Notes: generated by a model not told the origin, from the letters alone. Counted from the first letter of the stretch, positions 1 to 9,040 are shown. The stretch: DNA of 57,474 nt from an uncultured Spartobacteria bacterium (GCA_937960895.1 CALCJD010000010.1:1-57474), one strand, 5' to 3'. Numbers and translations are program-made.

Positions 1-160
1 CTTGCCCAGCAGAACTTCAGTTTTCAATCGTCCACTTTTCCGGGGTCAGGCCAAAGGGTTTTGTATTTGCTTTCCCTCACAAAATATGTATTGGATTGGG
101 GACAATATAACTGCGATAAAAAATGACATTCTTAAAAATTTCATAATGTATTACATAAAG

Positions 161-613
161 CTATGTCCTCACTTTTTTATGTGAACGGAAAATCAGAAAT
201 CCTATAAATGTAATTACAACACCAAAAATCCCACCAAAATAGTTGATATTGCCTCCAGGAAGCAGACATGCTAAATTCAAGAGAGACGAATAGTAAGCAA
301 TGTTAGCAGTTTGAATGTTCTTAACGTATTGGTTTGCGACATTTTCAGTGCGAAATCTGCTTGAAGAAAATGAGACAAAATAGCCCCATTTAAGCGTTCC
401 TTCTACCTCAAAAGAATATGAGGCTTGAATTTCAAAAAAATTCTCTCTCGGCAATTTTACATTCCCGATTCTTACCGGCACTACTTCAATGCTTAAATAT
501 TGAAGCGGGTATTTTTTCCAATACTTTGAATTCCATGCTAAAAGCCAGGGGATCGCGAATATTGCTGTTATCAATAGCCCACTAAGCATGATTAGCCCTC
601 CCCTCAGTCTCAT
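161..613 (-). CDS. Small membrane protein, DUF3592-like (hypothetical)
   Basis: 150 aa with a hydrophobic segment near the N terminus (about residues 8-27) and a second near the C terminus (about 125-143), so probably a two-pass membrane protein with the middle on one side of the membrane. The middle has a pattern like DUF3592 proteins: a beta-rich stretch, then a 'YYSSLLNLACLLPGG' segment resembling the 'yYnP..p..s.L.pG' end of that family. Function unknown. Base composition is clearly AT-richer than the rest of the window, which suggests horizontal acquisition. The start could also be the Met at residue 9. The DUF3592 match is from memory and tentative. Confidence 0.55.
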   Translation of the reverse strand: MRLRGGLIMLSGLLITAIFAIPWLLAWNSKYWKKYPLQYLSIEVVPVRIGNVKLPRENFFEIQASYSFEVEGTLKWGYFVSFSSSRFRTENVANQYVKNIQTANIAYYSSLLNLACLLPGGNINYFGGIFGVVITFIGFLIFRSHKKVRT

Positions 614-723
614 TGCCTATTCTACTGAGTGTTGCATGCTTGGATTGGCAGTCTCCCGCTTTAGATAACTTGTGCTAGGTGTTGCCGAAATTTACCCTGG
701 AAACAATTATCCAGCGTGAAGTT

Positions 724-1347
724 TTACAGTTGAGAAACTGAAAGTAGCTTTTGCTGGTCTGCGACCAAAATATTGATCATCATTAAATTGGGTGCAGTTT
801 GATAGACAGGCACATATTGGCCGCCAGTTTGACGGAAAAAGAATGGCATTAGCGCCGTTACCCCCTCGTGGGATTTAACGTCAGCAAAGACAGTCAGAAG
901 GTTATCTGATTCTACTAAAAACCGCCACTTCGCCTCTTGTATTAGAGCGGACTGCTTAAAAAAACCTTCCAGAAGCTTTGGGTTAGGAATGAGTTTCTTT
1001 ACGAGATACTCTGTTGACGATGGGTCGTAGAGACTACTGAGAGCCTCCGCATCTTTTACAAGTGATATTTTATGCAGACGTTTGACAAAATCATTCAGCA
1101 AAGTCTGAATTAGATCATTTGCGGAATCCTGTGTCTTTTTATTGTTAATAGCGCCCTTTACAATATAAACTATTTCCTTGTCAGGTAGAACAGTAGATGC
1201 CGGGTCTGGCTGAATGCTTTTGGCATTCGATGAGATTTTGATTTCTATGTTTCTAGATTGGATCGGCTCACTGCGTGCGGGTTGCAGAACCGCTGCAATA
1301 AGGGAAAACGACGCAATCAGACGACACCACAGAGTTTTGTTTAACAT
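724..1347 (-). CDS. Secreted hypothetical protein
   Basis: 207 aa. The N terminus has a typical Sec signal peptide (basic start, hydrophobic core, small residues before residue 27), so export is likely. The rest is a mixed alpha/beta domain with no motif I recognise; it is rich in Ser, Asp and Lys and has no cysteine pair or obvious catalytic signature. It lies in the same AT-rich patch and on the same strand as the upstream membrane protein gene at 161-613, 110 bases away, so they may be co-acquired. No function can be assigned. Confidence 0.6.
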   Translation of the reverse strand: MLNKTLWCRLIASFSLIAAVLQPARSEPIQSRNIEIKISSNAKSIQPDPASTVLPDKEIVYIVKGAINNKKTQDSANDLIQTLLNDFVKRLHKISLVKDAEALSSLYDPSSTEYLVKKLIPNPKLLEGFFKQSALIQEAKWRFLVESDNLLTVFADVKSHEGVTALMPFFFRQTGGQYVPVYQTAPNLMMINILVADQQKLLSVSQL

Positions 1348-1374
1348 ACATTGTACTTGTTAATTCCCGCAGAC

Positions 1375-1399
1375 GGGGTCAGTCAACAATTCTTGACAA
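1375..1399 (+). repeat. Left inverted repeat of the RAYT element
   Basis: 25 bases, perfect reverse complement of 2433-2457. It contains a 16-base near-palindrome (one C-C mismatch at the symmetric position) after the head GGGGTCA. A further ACCCC at 1403-1407 could pair with GGGGT at 1375-1379 to extend the hairpin on this side only. Confidence 0.85.
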
Positions 1400-1429
1400 T
1401 TTACCCCACCCCTCCGCATCCTCCACTTT

Positions 1430-2449
1430 ATGGCCCGCCAGCCCCGCATTGAATTCCCCGGCGCTTTCTATCACGTCATGTGCCGCGGCGACCGGCGCGA
1501 ACCCATCTTCGAAGACGACGAAGATCGTTCCATGTTTCTGCAGACTCTGGGCGAATGCTGCGAGCGCAGTGGCTGGCGCGTTTATGCCTGGGTTTTGATG
1601 TCCAATCACTACCACTGGGTGATTCAGACTCCGGAGGCCAATCTGGTGGCCGGGATGAAGTGGTTTCAGAATACCTACACCCGACGGCTCAATACACGCC
1701 ACTCCCTCTGGGGGCATGTCTTTGGCGGACGCTATAAGGCCATCCTCGTCGACGCGTCCGGCGGCGGCTATCTCGAAACCCTCATGGACTACGTCCACCT
1801 CAATCCGGTCCGCGCCGGCCTCGTTGAGACCGATTCCAAGATGGGGCTGCTGGAGTACCATTGGAGCAGTCTGGCTCAGGGTTATGGCATCTACGCCAGC
1901 CAGCGGCCGGTCTGGCTCGCCGTCCAGGAAGGACTCGAGCTTTTTGGATACCGCGACGAAGCACGGGATCGACGAAAATTTATCGAACGGCTGGAAAAAC
2001 GCGCTCGGGAAAATGGTGGGCACGTGGAGGGCCCCCACGCCGGCCTCCAGAACACGCTGCAACGCGGTTGGTATTGGGGAAGTCAGGAATTCCGCGAAAA
2101 GATGCTCAAGCTAGCCCAACGCGCCACGGCGAATCGGAACTATCACTCCAGTCAGCTTGGTCGCGAGAAAGACCGGAAGGATGCCCAATTTTGGATCCGC
2201 AAAGCGGCCGAGCACTTTGGCATTGAAGACGATTCCCTCCGGGATGGTCCCAGAGCCGCCCGTCTGGCCGCAGCTTGGGCGATCCACCGGAAAACCAATC
2301 AGCCACAGAAATGGATCGCCGATGCCCTGGGCTTCCATTCCGCGGCGAATGTCAGCCAGCAGGTTCGACGCATCGATTCTCCCGCTCCTCCCCCCGCCAC
2401 TCAAACTCCTCTTTGGAAAAAGTGGCGAGCTTTTGTCAAGAATTGTTGA
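1430..2449 (+). CDS. REP-associated tyrosine transposase (Y1/HUH family)
   Basis: 339 aa. Residues 1 to about 150 match the TnpA_REP (RAYT) Y1 transposase domain: the 'RIEFPGAFYHVMCRG' start, the metal-binding HUH-like pair His60-Tyr-His62 in 'MSNHYHWVI', and a candidate catalytic Tyr83 in 'NTYTRRLN'. 'DYVHLNPVRAGL' is a further family hallmark. The C-terminal part (about 150-339) is basic and ends in an HTH-like segment, a longer tail than in minimal RAYTs. Family members nick and join single-stranded DNA at REP hairpins. The frame is intact, so the protein may be active. The last codons and stop lie inside the right inverted repeat. Confidence 0.9.
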   Translation: MARQPRIEFPGAFYHVMCRGDRREPIFEDDEDRSMFLQTLGECCERSGWRVYAWVLMSNHYHWVIQTPEANLVAGMKWFQNTYTRRLNTRHSLWGHVFGGRYKAILVDASGGGYLETLMDYVHLNPVRAGLVETDSKMGLLEYHWSSLAQGYGIYASQRPVWLAVQEGLELFGYRDEARDRRKFIERLEKRARENGGHVEGPHAGLQNTLQRGWYWGSQEFREKMLKLAQRATANRNYHSSQLGREKDRKDAQFWIRKAAEHFGIEDDSLRDGPRAARLAAAWAIHRKTNQPQKWIADALGFHSAANVSQQVRRIDSPAPPPATQTPLWKKWRAFVKNC

Positions 2450-2457
2450 CTGACCCC
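2433..2457 (-). repeat. Right inverted repeat of the RAYT element
   Basis: 25 bases, perfect reverse complement of 1375-1399. It covers the stop codon of the transposase (2447-2449) and ends exactly where homology to an IS481-type transposase begins on the other side. Confidence 0.85.
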
Positions 2458-2460
2458 TTT

Positions 2461-2646
2461 GTAGGTGCGACTTCGATCATTCAATCCCTTGCTCCCCTGC
2501 TCCTGGTAGCGCTCCACCCATTTATATCCGCTTTTGCGGCTTATTCCGAACTCTTCGCACAGCTTCTTCATCTCGAATCGTCCACTCTGCGCCAAGCTCA
2601 CAAATCTCATTCGTTCTTCCATCGCTGACACTTCTTTCCAGGGCAT
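2461..2646 (-). pseudogene. IS481-type transposase, N-terminal stub
   Basis: Reading on the minus strand from Met at 2646, the first ~60 residues ('MPWKEVSAMEERMRFVSLA', then an HTH with 'CEEFGISRKSGYKWV') match the N-terminal helix-turn-helix of IS481-family transposases. Homology stops after 'GLNDRSR', where the right end of the RAYT element begins. The DDE catalytic core is absent, so this is a dead remnant. Sequence just upstream (about 2662-2703) looks like the terminal repeat area of such an IS. No continuation of the transposase is visible left of 1375, so the RAYT element did not simply insert into an intact IS. Confidence 0.8.
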
Positions 2647-2826
2647 ATCCGCCCCTCTTCGTGTCACCCATCCTCCCGGTCAATCTGTTACCCTTGTTCC
2701 CGGTTCATACCCAGACGGAGCTGGTCACTCCATTCCAAAAGTCGGAAGCCGGCGGAGCGAGCGTGCTGGTCGGTTTCGCTTGATCCGCCTCCGGAAGCCT
2801 GATGTGTTCGCGAGGCAACAATCTTT

Positions 2827-4329
2827 ATGTCGTCACCGTTCTTCGCAGCGGCGACAGTGGTGATCGATCCTTGGACGTGGTTCTTTTTGATCTTCGCTGT
2901 CGCCCTTGCCCTCAGTTTTGAATTCGTCAACGGTTTCCACGATACCGCGAATGCGGTTGCCACGGTCATCTACACCAACGCGCTCAAGCCCGTTCCGGCG
3001 GTGATCTGGTCCGGAATCTGGAATTTTCTCGGGGTGCTTTTTTCCTCCGGCGCGGTGGCCTTCGGGATCACCGCCCTGCTGCCGGCCGAACTGGTGCTGA
3101 ACATCGGGTCGACCGCCGCCCTCGTCATGGTCTTCGCCATGCTGGGTTCCGCGATTTTTTGGAATCTGGGAACCTGGTGGCTCGGCATTCCCGCTTCGAG
3201 CTCCCACACCCTGATTGGGTCCATTCTCGGCGTCGGCGTCGCCAATGCGCTCCTGAGTCCCGCCCATTCGATTTCGGATGGGGTGAACTGGTCCAAGGCC
3301 CAGGACGTCGGGTTGGCGTTGTTGATATCCCCGGCGGTTGGTTTTGTGGTCGCCGCGCTGCTTTTGCTCGCCTCGAAGGCCCTCATCAAAAATCCCGCGC
3401 TCTACCGGGCGCCGGAGGGAAAGACTCCGCCTCCCTTTTGGATCCGAAGCCTGTTGCTGTTGACCTGTACGGGCGTTTCCTTTGCGCATGGATCGAACGA
3501 CGGTCAAAAGGGCATGGGGCTCATCATGCTCATCCTCGTGGGTATCCTGCCCGGTGTTTATGCCCTCAAGATGGACGCCAGCCAGACGGATCTGCAGAAG
3601 GTCGTCGCCGCGGCGGAAACCCTCCAGACCGCCTTCGCCCGGGAGTCCCGGGGAATCCTCCTGACCGACACGGAGGCGGACAACGAACTCGCCTCGTTCA
3701 TCAAGGCCAACGGAGCGCTTACCGCCCGAACCTACGCCGCCTTGACCTCGGTCTGCGGCGATCTGATTTCCCGTCTCAAGGGCGCGGCAAACCTGGAAGC
3801 GGCGCCTTTCGAGGAACGCGGGGGCATCCGGGCCGATCTTTTTCTGCTCTCGAAGTCTCTCGACAAGATGGAACGCGAGCCGGCCGTGGCGGATTCCCGC
3901 CTTGCTGCGGCATCCAGGGAACTCCGCGAAGGCGGTCAGACACTCACCAACCATATCCCCACCTGGGTCAAGGTCGCAGTGGCCGTGGCGCTGGGCCTCG
4001 GTACCATGGTCGGCTGGAAACGGGTGGTCGTAACCGTGGGCGAAAAGATCGGCAAGACCCACCTCACCTACGCGCAGGGAGGAGCGGCACAACTTACGGC
4101 CATGGGTACGATTCTCGCGGCCGACCATTTCGGACTCCCCGTCAGCACAACCCACGTGCTTTCCTCGGGCATCGCGGGAACGATGTCGGCCAACCGGTCG
4201 GGGCTGCAAAAGGACACCATCCGCAACATCCTCCTTGCCTGGCTGCTCACCCTGCCCGTCTGCACGTTTCTCGGCGCGATGTTTTTTGCATTTGCCATGA
4301 ACGCCATCGGGCTGCTGGGGGTGAAGTAG
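2827..4329 (+). CDS. pit: Inorganic phosphate transporter, PiT family
   Basis: 500 aa integral membrane protein. The PiT signature is repeated: 'FVNGFHDTANAVATVIYT' near residue 40 and 'HLTYAQGGAAQLTAMGTIL' with 'GLPVSTTHVLSSGIAGTM' in the C-terminal half. The first half also has 'GIPASSSHTLIGSILGVG'. These are the two inverted halves that carry phosphate, usually as metal-phosphate with protons or as sodium symport. A hydrophilic insert of about 120 residues (about 245-370) separates the halves and is predicted cytoplasmic. No PhoU-like gene (common partner) is adjacent. The start is ATG 29 codons before the first signature. Confidence 0.95.
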   Translation: MSSPFFAAATVVIDPWTWFFLIFAVALALSFEFVNGFHDTANAVATVIYTNALKPVPAVIWSGIWNFLGVLFSSGAVAFGITALLPAELVLNIGSTAALVMVFAMLGSAIFWNLGTWWLGIPASSSHTLIGSILGVGVANALLSPAHSISDGVNWSKAQDVGLALLISPAVGFVVAALLLLASKALIKNPALYRAPEGKTPPPFWIRSLLLLTCTGVSFAHGSNDGQKGMGLIMLILVGILPGVYALKMDASQTDLQKVVAAAETLQTAFARESRGILLTDTEADNELASFIKANGALTARTYAALTSVCGDLISRLKGAANLEAAPFEERGGIRADLFLLSKSLDKMEREPAVADSRLAAASRELREGGQTLTNHIPTWVKVAVAVALGLGTMVGWKRVVVTVGEKIGKTHLTYAQGGAAQLTAMGTILAADHFGLPVSTTHVLSSGIAGTMSANRSGLQKDTIRNILLAWLLTLPVCTFLGAMFFAFAMNAIGLLGVK

Positions 4330-4358
4330 GCGGGGCGGGATCCGGCCGGTATCAGACA

Positions 4359-5111
4359 ATGAGTCTTCAAATTGAAAATTGGGGTGTGGCGGGATCCTGG
4401 AGCGGGTTTTCCACACGCGAGGGAGAAGTGGACGGCCGGTTGTGCCGCATCATTCTTCCTCCCAACCCCAAACCGGGGCGGCTTTGGATCTGGAAGCCGG
4501 AATTTTTCGGCGCCTATCCGATCATCGACGAGGAAATGGTGCGGAGGGGATACCACTGGGTTTATCTGGATGTGATCGACCACTATGGCTGCCCCAAGGC
4601 GATTTCCCATGGAAATGCGTTGTATGAGATGCTCACCCGGGACTTTGGCTTTCACCGGCGGGTCGGCTTCGCCGCTTTGAGCCGGGGCGGACTTTTCGCC
4701 TACAACTGGACGCTGGCGAATCCCGGAAAGGTCGCCGCCATTTACGCGGACAACGCCGTGGCCGATTTCAGGAGCTGGCCGGGGGGAAAAGGAATCGGTC
4801 CGGGAAGTGAGGGCGATTGGGAAAAGTGTCGGGCGATGTATGGGCTCGATGACGGCGACCTCCCGGGCTTTTCGGGGAATCCCATCGAAAACGTGGGGCT
4901 GATCGCAAAAGGGCAGGTTCCCCTCCTCCAGGTCTATGGGGATGCCGATGAGGTTGTTCCCATCTCGGAAAATGCCCTGCCGGTTCGTGCCGCCTGGCAG
5001 GCGGCCCGTGCGCCGTATTCGGAGATCATCAAACCCGGCGGGCTTCATCATCCGCACGGACTGGATGATCCGTCGCCCATCGCCGACTTTTTTGAAAAGT
5101 TTCTCTGCTGA
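4359..5111 (+). CDS. Alpha/beta hydrolase (esterase-like)
   Basis: 250 aa, starting at an ATG 29 bases after pit, so possibly co-transcribed. The fold is alpha/beta hydrolase: nucleophile elbow 'ALSRGG' (Ser), acid 'YGDADEVVP' (Asp) and a C-terminal His in 'GGLHHPHG', giving a complete triad. No signal peptide is seen, so it is probably cytoplasmic. The N terminus is unusual, starting with a short beta-rich segment. Substrate unknown; similar proteins in Opitutia are annotated only as alpha/beta hydrolases or prolyl oligopeptidase relatives. A clear terminator follows at 5214-5237. Confidence 0.8.
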   Translation: MSLQIENWGVAGSWSGFSTREGEVDGRLCRIILPPNPKPGRLWIWKPEFFGAYPIIDEEMVRRGYHWVYLDVIDHYGCPKAISHGNALYEMLTRDFGFHRRVGFAALSRGGLFAYNWTLANPGKVAAIYADNAVADFRSWPGGKGIGPGSEGDWEKCRAMYGLDDGDLPGFSGNPIENVGLIAKGQVPLLQVYGDADEVVPISENALPVRAAWQAARAPYSEIIKPGGLHHPHGLDDPSPIADFFEKFLC

Positions 5112-5213
5112 AAAAGATCTCCGCGGAGCATCCGGCACCAAGCCATCCGGTCAGGAGGCAATCCGCGCTTTCCGGGATGTCCTCTCGCTTTTCGATTTCC
5201 GACTGTGTCTCCT

Positions 5214-5237
5214 CACGCCGGCGCCGGCGTGTTTTTT
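5214..5237 (+). terminator. Rho-independent terminator after the pit/hydrolase unit
   Basis: An 18-base perfect palindrome (CACGCCGGCGCCGGCGTG, 5214-5231) is followed directly by six T (5232-5237). It lies about 100 bases after the hydrolase stop and is oriented for plus-strand transcription. The rest of the 322-base gap 5112-5433 shows no gene. Confidence 0.75.
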
Positions 5238-5433
5238 GGAAACCCAATTCCCACCCGTGCTTTAAGTGAAGCAAATGCACACAGATGCGCATTCATCCCA
5301 GGCTGGTGCCAATCATCCATTCCGAAAAGCATCCTCCGAAGCGATGGCGGAACGGCGGTCCGCCCTTGGGATCGGCGCCGGGTATTCGACGGGCGCCGCC
5401 CCTCCCTTCTGCGGACCGGACGGAGTCGGTCAT

Positions 5434-8304
5434 TCATTCCCGGTCTTGGGCCCGCGCACTCCGGCGGCGGCTGATGAGCACCGCGGCAAGGCTCATTCCG
5501 ACGAGGACGCACACGGACGGTTCCGGAATCACCGCGAACTCACTGTTGTGGTTCAACACGGCCCACACCACGTTGTTCGCGGTATCGATTCCGTAGGTTC
5601 CCACATCGAGTCCGCTGTAAACCACGCCGTAGGCGCCCTCGTAAAACGCGCCGTCCGCCGCGTTGACCCATTTGGTTCCGTTGAACCAGCCCAGGCGCAG
5701 ATGGGCGTCCGAGACGATGGCGGAGCTGTAACTCATCTGGAGGACAAACGTCTCCCCATCCAGACCTTCCAGCTTCAGCACGTCGCTCACGCGGATTTCA
5801 TCATTGATGGCGCTGGAATTCATTGAAAACGCGGCGATCGCCGCCACGGCGGTCGAGGAGGCGTTGCCATTCAGCAATTGCGCCACGGTCAGGTTCGACG
5901 ATCCGCTCATCACCGAGCCAAAGTTCGCGAAGTTTTCCCCGTTGCCATAGTTCTTCACAAACGTGGAGAGGCCGTCCGCGGCGAGAACCACCGAGTGGTC
6001 TTCTCCGAGATCGAGGAGGATGCCATCGGCCACCTCCAGGGTGCTGCCGTTGTAAACCACCGCATCGGCATTGCCGAGGGCTTTCGCATGGGCGGCGATC
6101 ACCTTGCCCTGCTGCACCAGCAACGCGCCGGTATAGCTGTTGTTGCCGGTCAGGGTCAGGTTGCCGTCCCCGGTTTTGCGCATGGATCCGTTGCCGCTCA
6201 GCTGTCCGCTCCACGTCGCGTTGTAGCCATTCGTATCCACCGTCCAGGTGCTGCTGGTCACCAGGGTCGCATTCACCGCGCTGGTCAGGTTGCTGTTGAT
6301 GACCCGCAGGGTGCCGCTGCCCAGGTTCAGGATGTATCCGCCTTCCGTGCTGCCGTAGTTGGCTCTCAGGGACGATCCACCCACCTCAAGAAGGCCGCCA
6401 TGGAAGTTGTAGGTGCCGGCTCCATAAGCTCCCACCCAAAGTTCACCGCCGGTCTCGACCCGCAACACACCGCCGGTCTGGTTGACAAACCCGGCTCCAT
6501 GTTCGCCGTTTCCGTCGCGATCCCCGATAATCAAATCTCCGTTGGCGCCGACGGTGAATGTGCCGCTTCCGCTCAGGTTCAGGGTGCCGGTTCCCGCAGT
6601 CGCCTGGGTCGAACGTCCCAGATTGGCAAATCCGGTCACAATGGTGAAGCTGCCTCCGGACAGGTTATACACCCCGGAGCCGCCCTGATTGCCCACGTTC
6701 AGCGAGGCACCCACCGATTCCGTTCCCACCGTGATGTTGCCTCCCGTCTGGTTCAGTTCCCCAATACCGCCCCAATCCCCGACCTGAATCGCCACCGAAG
6801 AAAAGAGGTTGCCGTCCGACATGGTGAAAACGCCGTCGGCGCCGGAGCCTGAACCGACGGCCAGATATCGAATTTGGGAATTTCCTCCGGTCTGGGCCAG
6901 GGTTCCGGCCACCACGTAGAATTCTCCCGTAAGGTCGTTGTCACCGCTCAGATTCAACGTGCCGGCGCCGGCCTTGTGCATCGTTCCCGATCCGGTCAAT
7001 GCTCCCGACCACGTCGCAACGCGTCCGTTGGTGTCGATTGCGGAAACGCCCGTAACGAGCGTCGCATCGATCGAAGTCGTGAAATTGCTGTTGATCACAC
7101 GCAGCGTGCCGCCGCCGAAATTGAAGGCGTAATTTCCATTCGGGGTCGTCGAGATCCCGTTGGCACCGCCAATGGAAAGGGTGCCTCCGTTCAGATTGTA
7201 GGTTCCCTGGCCGCGTCCAAATTTCAGCGAGCCGTTCCGGAAACGCACCTCGCCGCCGGTCTGATTCACGGTTCCCTTGGCGGTTGCGTAGGATGCCACG
7301 TTGTCCGCCAGACCGCCCACCACCATGCCCACACTGCCGGCGGCCCCTCCCTCGGCTCCCAGAACCACCAATCCGTCCGAGACATTCAAAATGCCTTCGG
7401 AAGCCTGGTTGTTGGTGGCCCGCCCAATGATGATGGCTCCATTGTCCGCCACCGGACGATAAATGTTCAACACGCTGGTCTCGCCGGAGACATTGTATGT
7501 GCCGACGCCGCCCTGATTGCCGAGGTTCAGGCCTCCGAAAAGGTCGACCGTTCCGCCGGTGTGATTCACCACGCCGGTCGCCCCAAAGTCCCCCACATGA
7601 AAGCCCGTCCAACTTTGCGTGCCATAAAGGTCCCCCGCCTTGAGGTAGGAACCCTCCTTGATGTTCATCGTGGCAGCTCCTCCCTCCCCCGTTCCTTCGC
7701 CCACGCGGATCAGCGTTTTCACCCCGTTGGCGCCCGTCTGATTCACCACTGTCACGTCGGCCCCCGCATTCAAATCGAGTGTTCCCCCTTCCCCGACCAC
7801 CAGCGCATAGCGACCCGCGCGAACGGGATGGTCCACCGAACCACCGTCCAGAACCATCTTTGTCGCCACCCCGACATTTCCCCAGGCCTCAATCACAGAC
7901 CCGTTGACGAGACTGCCCGCTCCGCCGGTCACATTCAGCGACGCCCCCGGCCCTGCAACAAGATAGGCGTTGTTTTGCAAATCCAGAGTCACGCCCGGCC
8001 CGACCGCCAGTTCCACATTTCCGGCTCCCACCCCGAGGCTGGTCACCGCGGTGTTGGAGGTCACCGTCACCGTGTATTCGGCGTCCAACCAAAACACCCC
8101 GCTCTGCGTGGGGCTCACCACCGGACCAATCCAATTGGTGTCACCGGTCAATTCTCCGCCCGCCGCATTGTCCCACTGCGAGGCGTCATCAAATTGTGCC
8201 ACCAGCAGCGGCGCCGACAAAGTCAGGACGGCCAGCGAAAGTGCCGCTGCGTACGTCTTCCCGCGATATTTCCTCAAGGTGATGACATTTGGTTGCGTAT
8301 TCAT
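5434..8304 (-). CDS. PEP-CTERM protein with autotransporter-type beta-strand repeats
   Basis: 956 aa from the ATG at 8304, chosen because a signal peptide (RKYRGKTYAAALSLAVLTLSA) follows at once. The body is Gly/Asn/Thr-rich beta-helix sequence with many 'NQTGG', 'GTYNLSGG' and 'GGTLxV' units, typical of autotransporter passenger repeats. A module of about 75 residues ('TLRVINSN...TNG...TWSG.L.G.G.M.K') occurs twice, near residues 398 and 663; each ends in a PATR repeat such as 'GNLTLTGNNSYTG'. The C terminus is a PEP-CTERM sorting tail: 'VIPEPS', hydrophobic helix, 'SRRRS'. Known role of that tail: exosortase-dependent surface sorting. No exosortase gene or autotransporter barrel is present here. 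Confidence 0.92.
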   Translation of the reverse strand: MNTQPNVITLRKYRGKTYAAALSLAVLTLSAPLLVAQFDDASQWDNAAGGELTGDTNWIGPVVSPTQSGVFWLDAEYTVTVTSNTAVTSLGVGAGNVELAVGPGVTLDLQNNAYLVAGPGASLNVTGGAGSLVNGSVIEAWGNVGVATKMVLDGGSVDHPVRAGRYALVVGEGGTLDLNAGADVTVVNQTGANGVKTLIRVGEGTGEGGAATMNIKEGSYLKAGDLYGTQSWTGFHVGDFGATGVVNHTGGTVDLFGGLNLGNQGGVGTYNVSGETSVLNIYRPVADNGAIIIGRATNNQASEGILNVSDGLVVLGAEGGAAGSVGMVVGGLADNVASYATAKGTVNQTGGEVRFRNGSLKFGRGQGTYNLNGGTLSIGGANGISTTPNGNYAFNFGGGTLRVINSNFTTSIDATLVTGVSAIDTNGRVATWSGALTGSGTMHKAGAGTLNLSGDNDLTGEFYVVAGTLAQTGGNSQIRYLAVGSGSGADGVFTMSDGNLFSSVAIQVGDWGGIGELNQTGGNITVGTESVGASLNVGNQGGSGVYNLSGGSFTIVTGFANLGRSTQATAGTGTLNLSGSGTFTVGANGDLIIGDRDGNGEHGAGFVNQTGGVLRVETGGELWVGAYGAGTYNFHGGLLEVGGSSLRANYGSTEGGYILNLGSGTLRVINSNLTSAVNATLVTSSTWTVDTNGYNATWSGQLSGNGSMRKTGDGNLTLTGNNSYTGALLVQQGKVIAAHAKALGNADAVVYNGSTLEVADGILLDLGEDHSVVLAADGLSTFVKNYGNGENFANFGSVMSGSSNLTVAQLLNGNASSTAVAAIAAFSMNSSAINDEIRVSDVLKLEGLDGETFVLQMSYSSAIVSDAHLRLGWFNGTKWVNAADGAFYEGAYGVVYSGLDVGTYGIDTANNVVWAVLNHNSEFAVIPEPSVCVLVGMSLAAVLISRRRSARAQDRE

Positions 8305-9022
8305 GACAAAATAAGGTGGGGTTGGGTTGGGGGTCGGGGAATTATGGTGGCTTTCAGCGAACGCATCAGGACCGACATCCGTTCGTGCCGAGCTCTTTGG
8401 ACGGCTCCGGCTTTGGGTCATCGGCGCTACAGGGAGAATGAAAACACTCCCTTCATCAGTTTGGGCGATCCTGGATGCGGTGGGTAAATAGTCTCGAGGA
8501 TGGGTTGAGAATGGGACGTCTGACCAATATTCCCCTCAAATTCCTTCGAGGGGCGGGTTTAGATAACAGAGCACCTTCCTTTTGACTTATAACCATTGCA
8601 TTTGTCAATACGCTTGCGCCCCGGGCAGCAACCAGCCAACCCGCCTCGCGCAGGGCCTGCCAACAATACAACCTATCGCATTATTTTGTTACCAAAGCCC
8701 GAACAAGGATTCTTCAATCCTAATCCCCAATGCCAAAGAGGACTTATTGACAACCGGCAAAAAAACCTCAGCCGTCATCACTCCTAAGATTTGCAACCAG
8801 TTTCACAAAAACCAAAAAAATCCTCCGAACACCCTCCGTGATTGCCCTCCCCCCAGACCGGGCGTGAATTTTCGGAATGCCCGTTCCCGTCCTCACGCCG
8901 AAATTGGGCCTGTTCCCTCCGGGAGAGGTCGACCCCCCAGACTTTCGCGCCCGGAAATGGGGGACAACCATTGAGAGCCCATTCGCCGCAAAAAGGGTCG
9001 CGATACCCTGCACTTCCATTCA

Positions 9023-9040
9023 CGGACCAAGGTTGGTCCG
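9023..9040. repeat. Perfect hairpin
   Basis: CGGACCAA-GG-TTGGTCCG, an 8-bp inverted repeat with a 2-base spacer, with a second small palindrome (GCATCGATGC) at 9049-9058. There is no T-run on either side, so it is not an obvious terminator. Role unknown. Confidence 0.5.

Larger units (their letters stand above)
1375..2457 (+). mobile_element. REP-associated transposase element with 25-bp perfect inverted ends
   Basis: The transposase gene at 1430-2449 is bounded by two identical 25-base sequences in inverted orientation (1375-1399 and 2433-2457), both starting GGGGTCA from the outside. Each end contains an imperfect palindrome (GTCAA-CAATTC-TTGAC) like a REP hairpin preceded by a G-rich head. 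Known RAYT enzymes recognise such hairpins. The right end overlaps the 3' end of the transposase gene, including its stop. I see no target-site duplication, as expected for HUH-type enzymes. Confidence 0.75.

Noticed and set aside
2833..4416. 527-residue open frame antisense to pit
   Set aside because: Arg/Gly/His-rich shadow of the transporter gene.
6874..8487. 537-residue open frame antisense to the PEP-CTERM gene
   Set aside because: Antisense of a repeat-rich beta-helix gene; no signal peptide or domain.
8582..8974. 130-residue open frame in the gene-poor region
   Set aside because: Irregular composition with no secondary-structure pattern, signal or family match.
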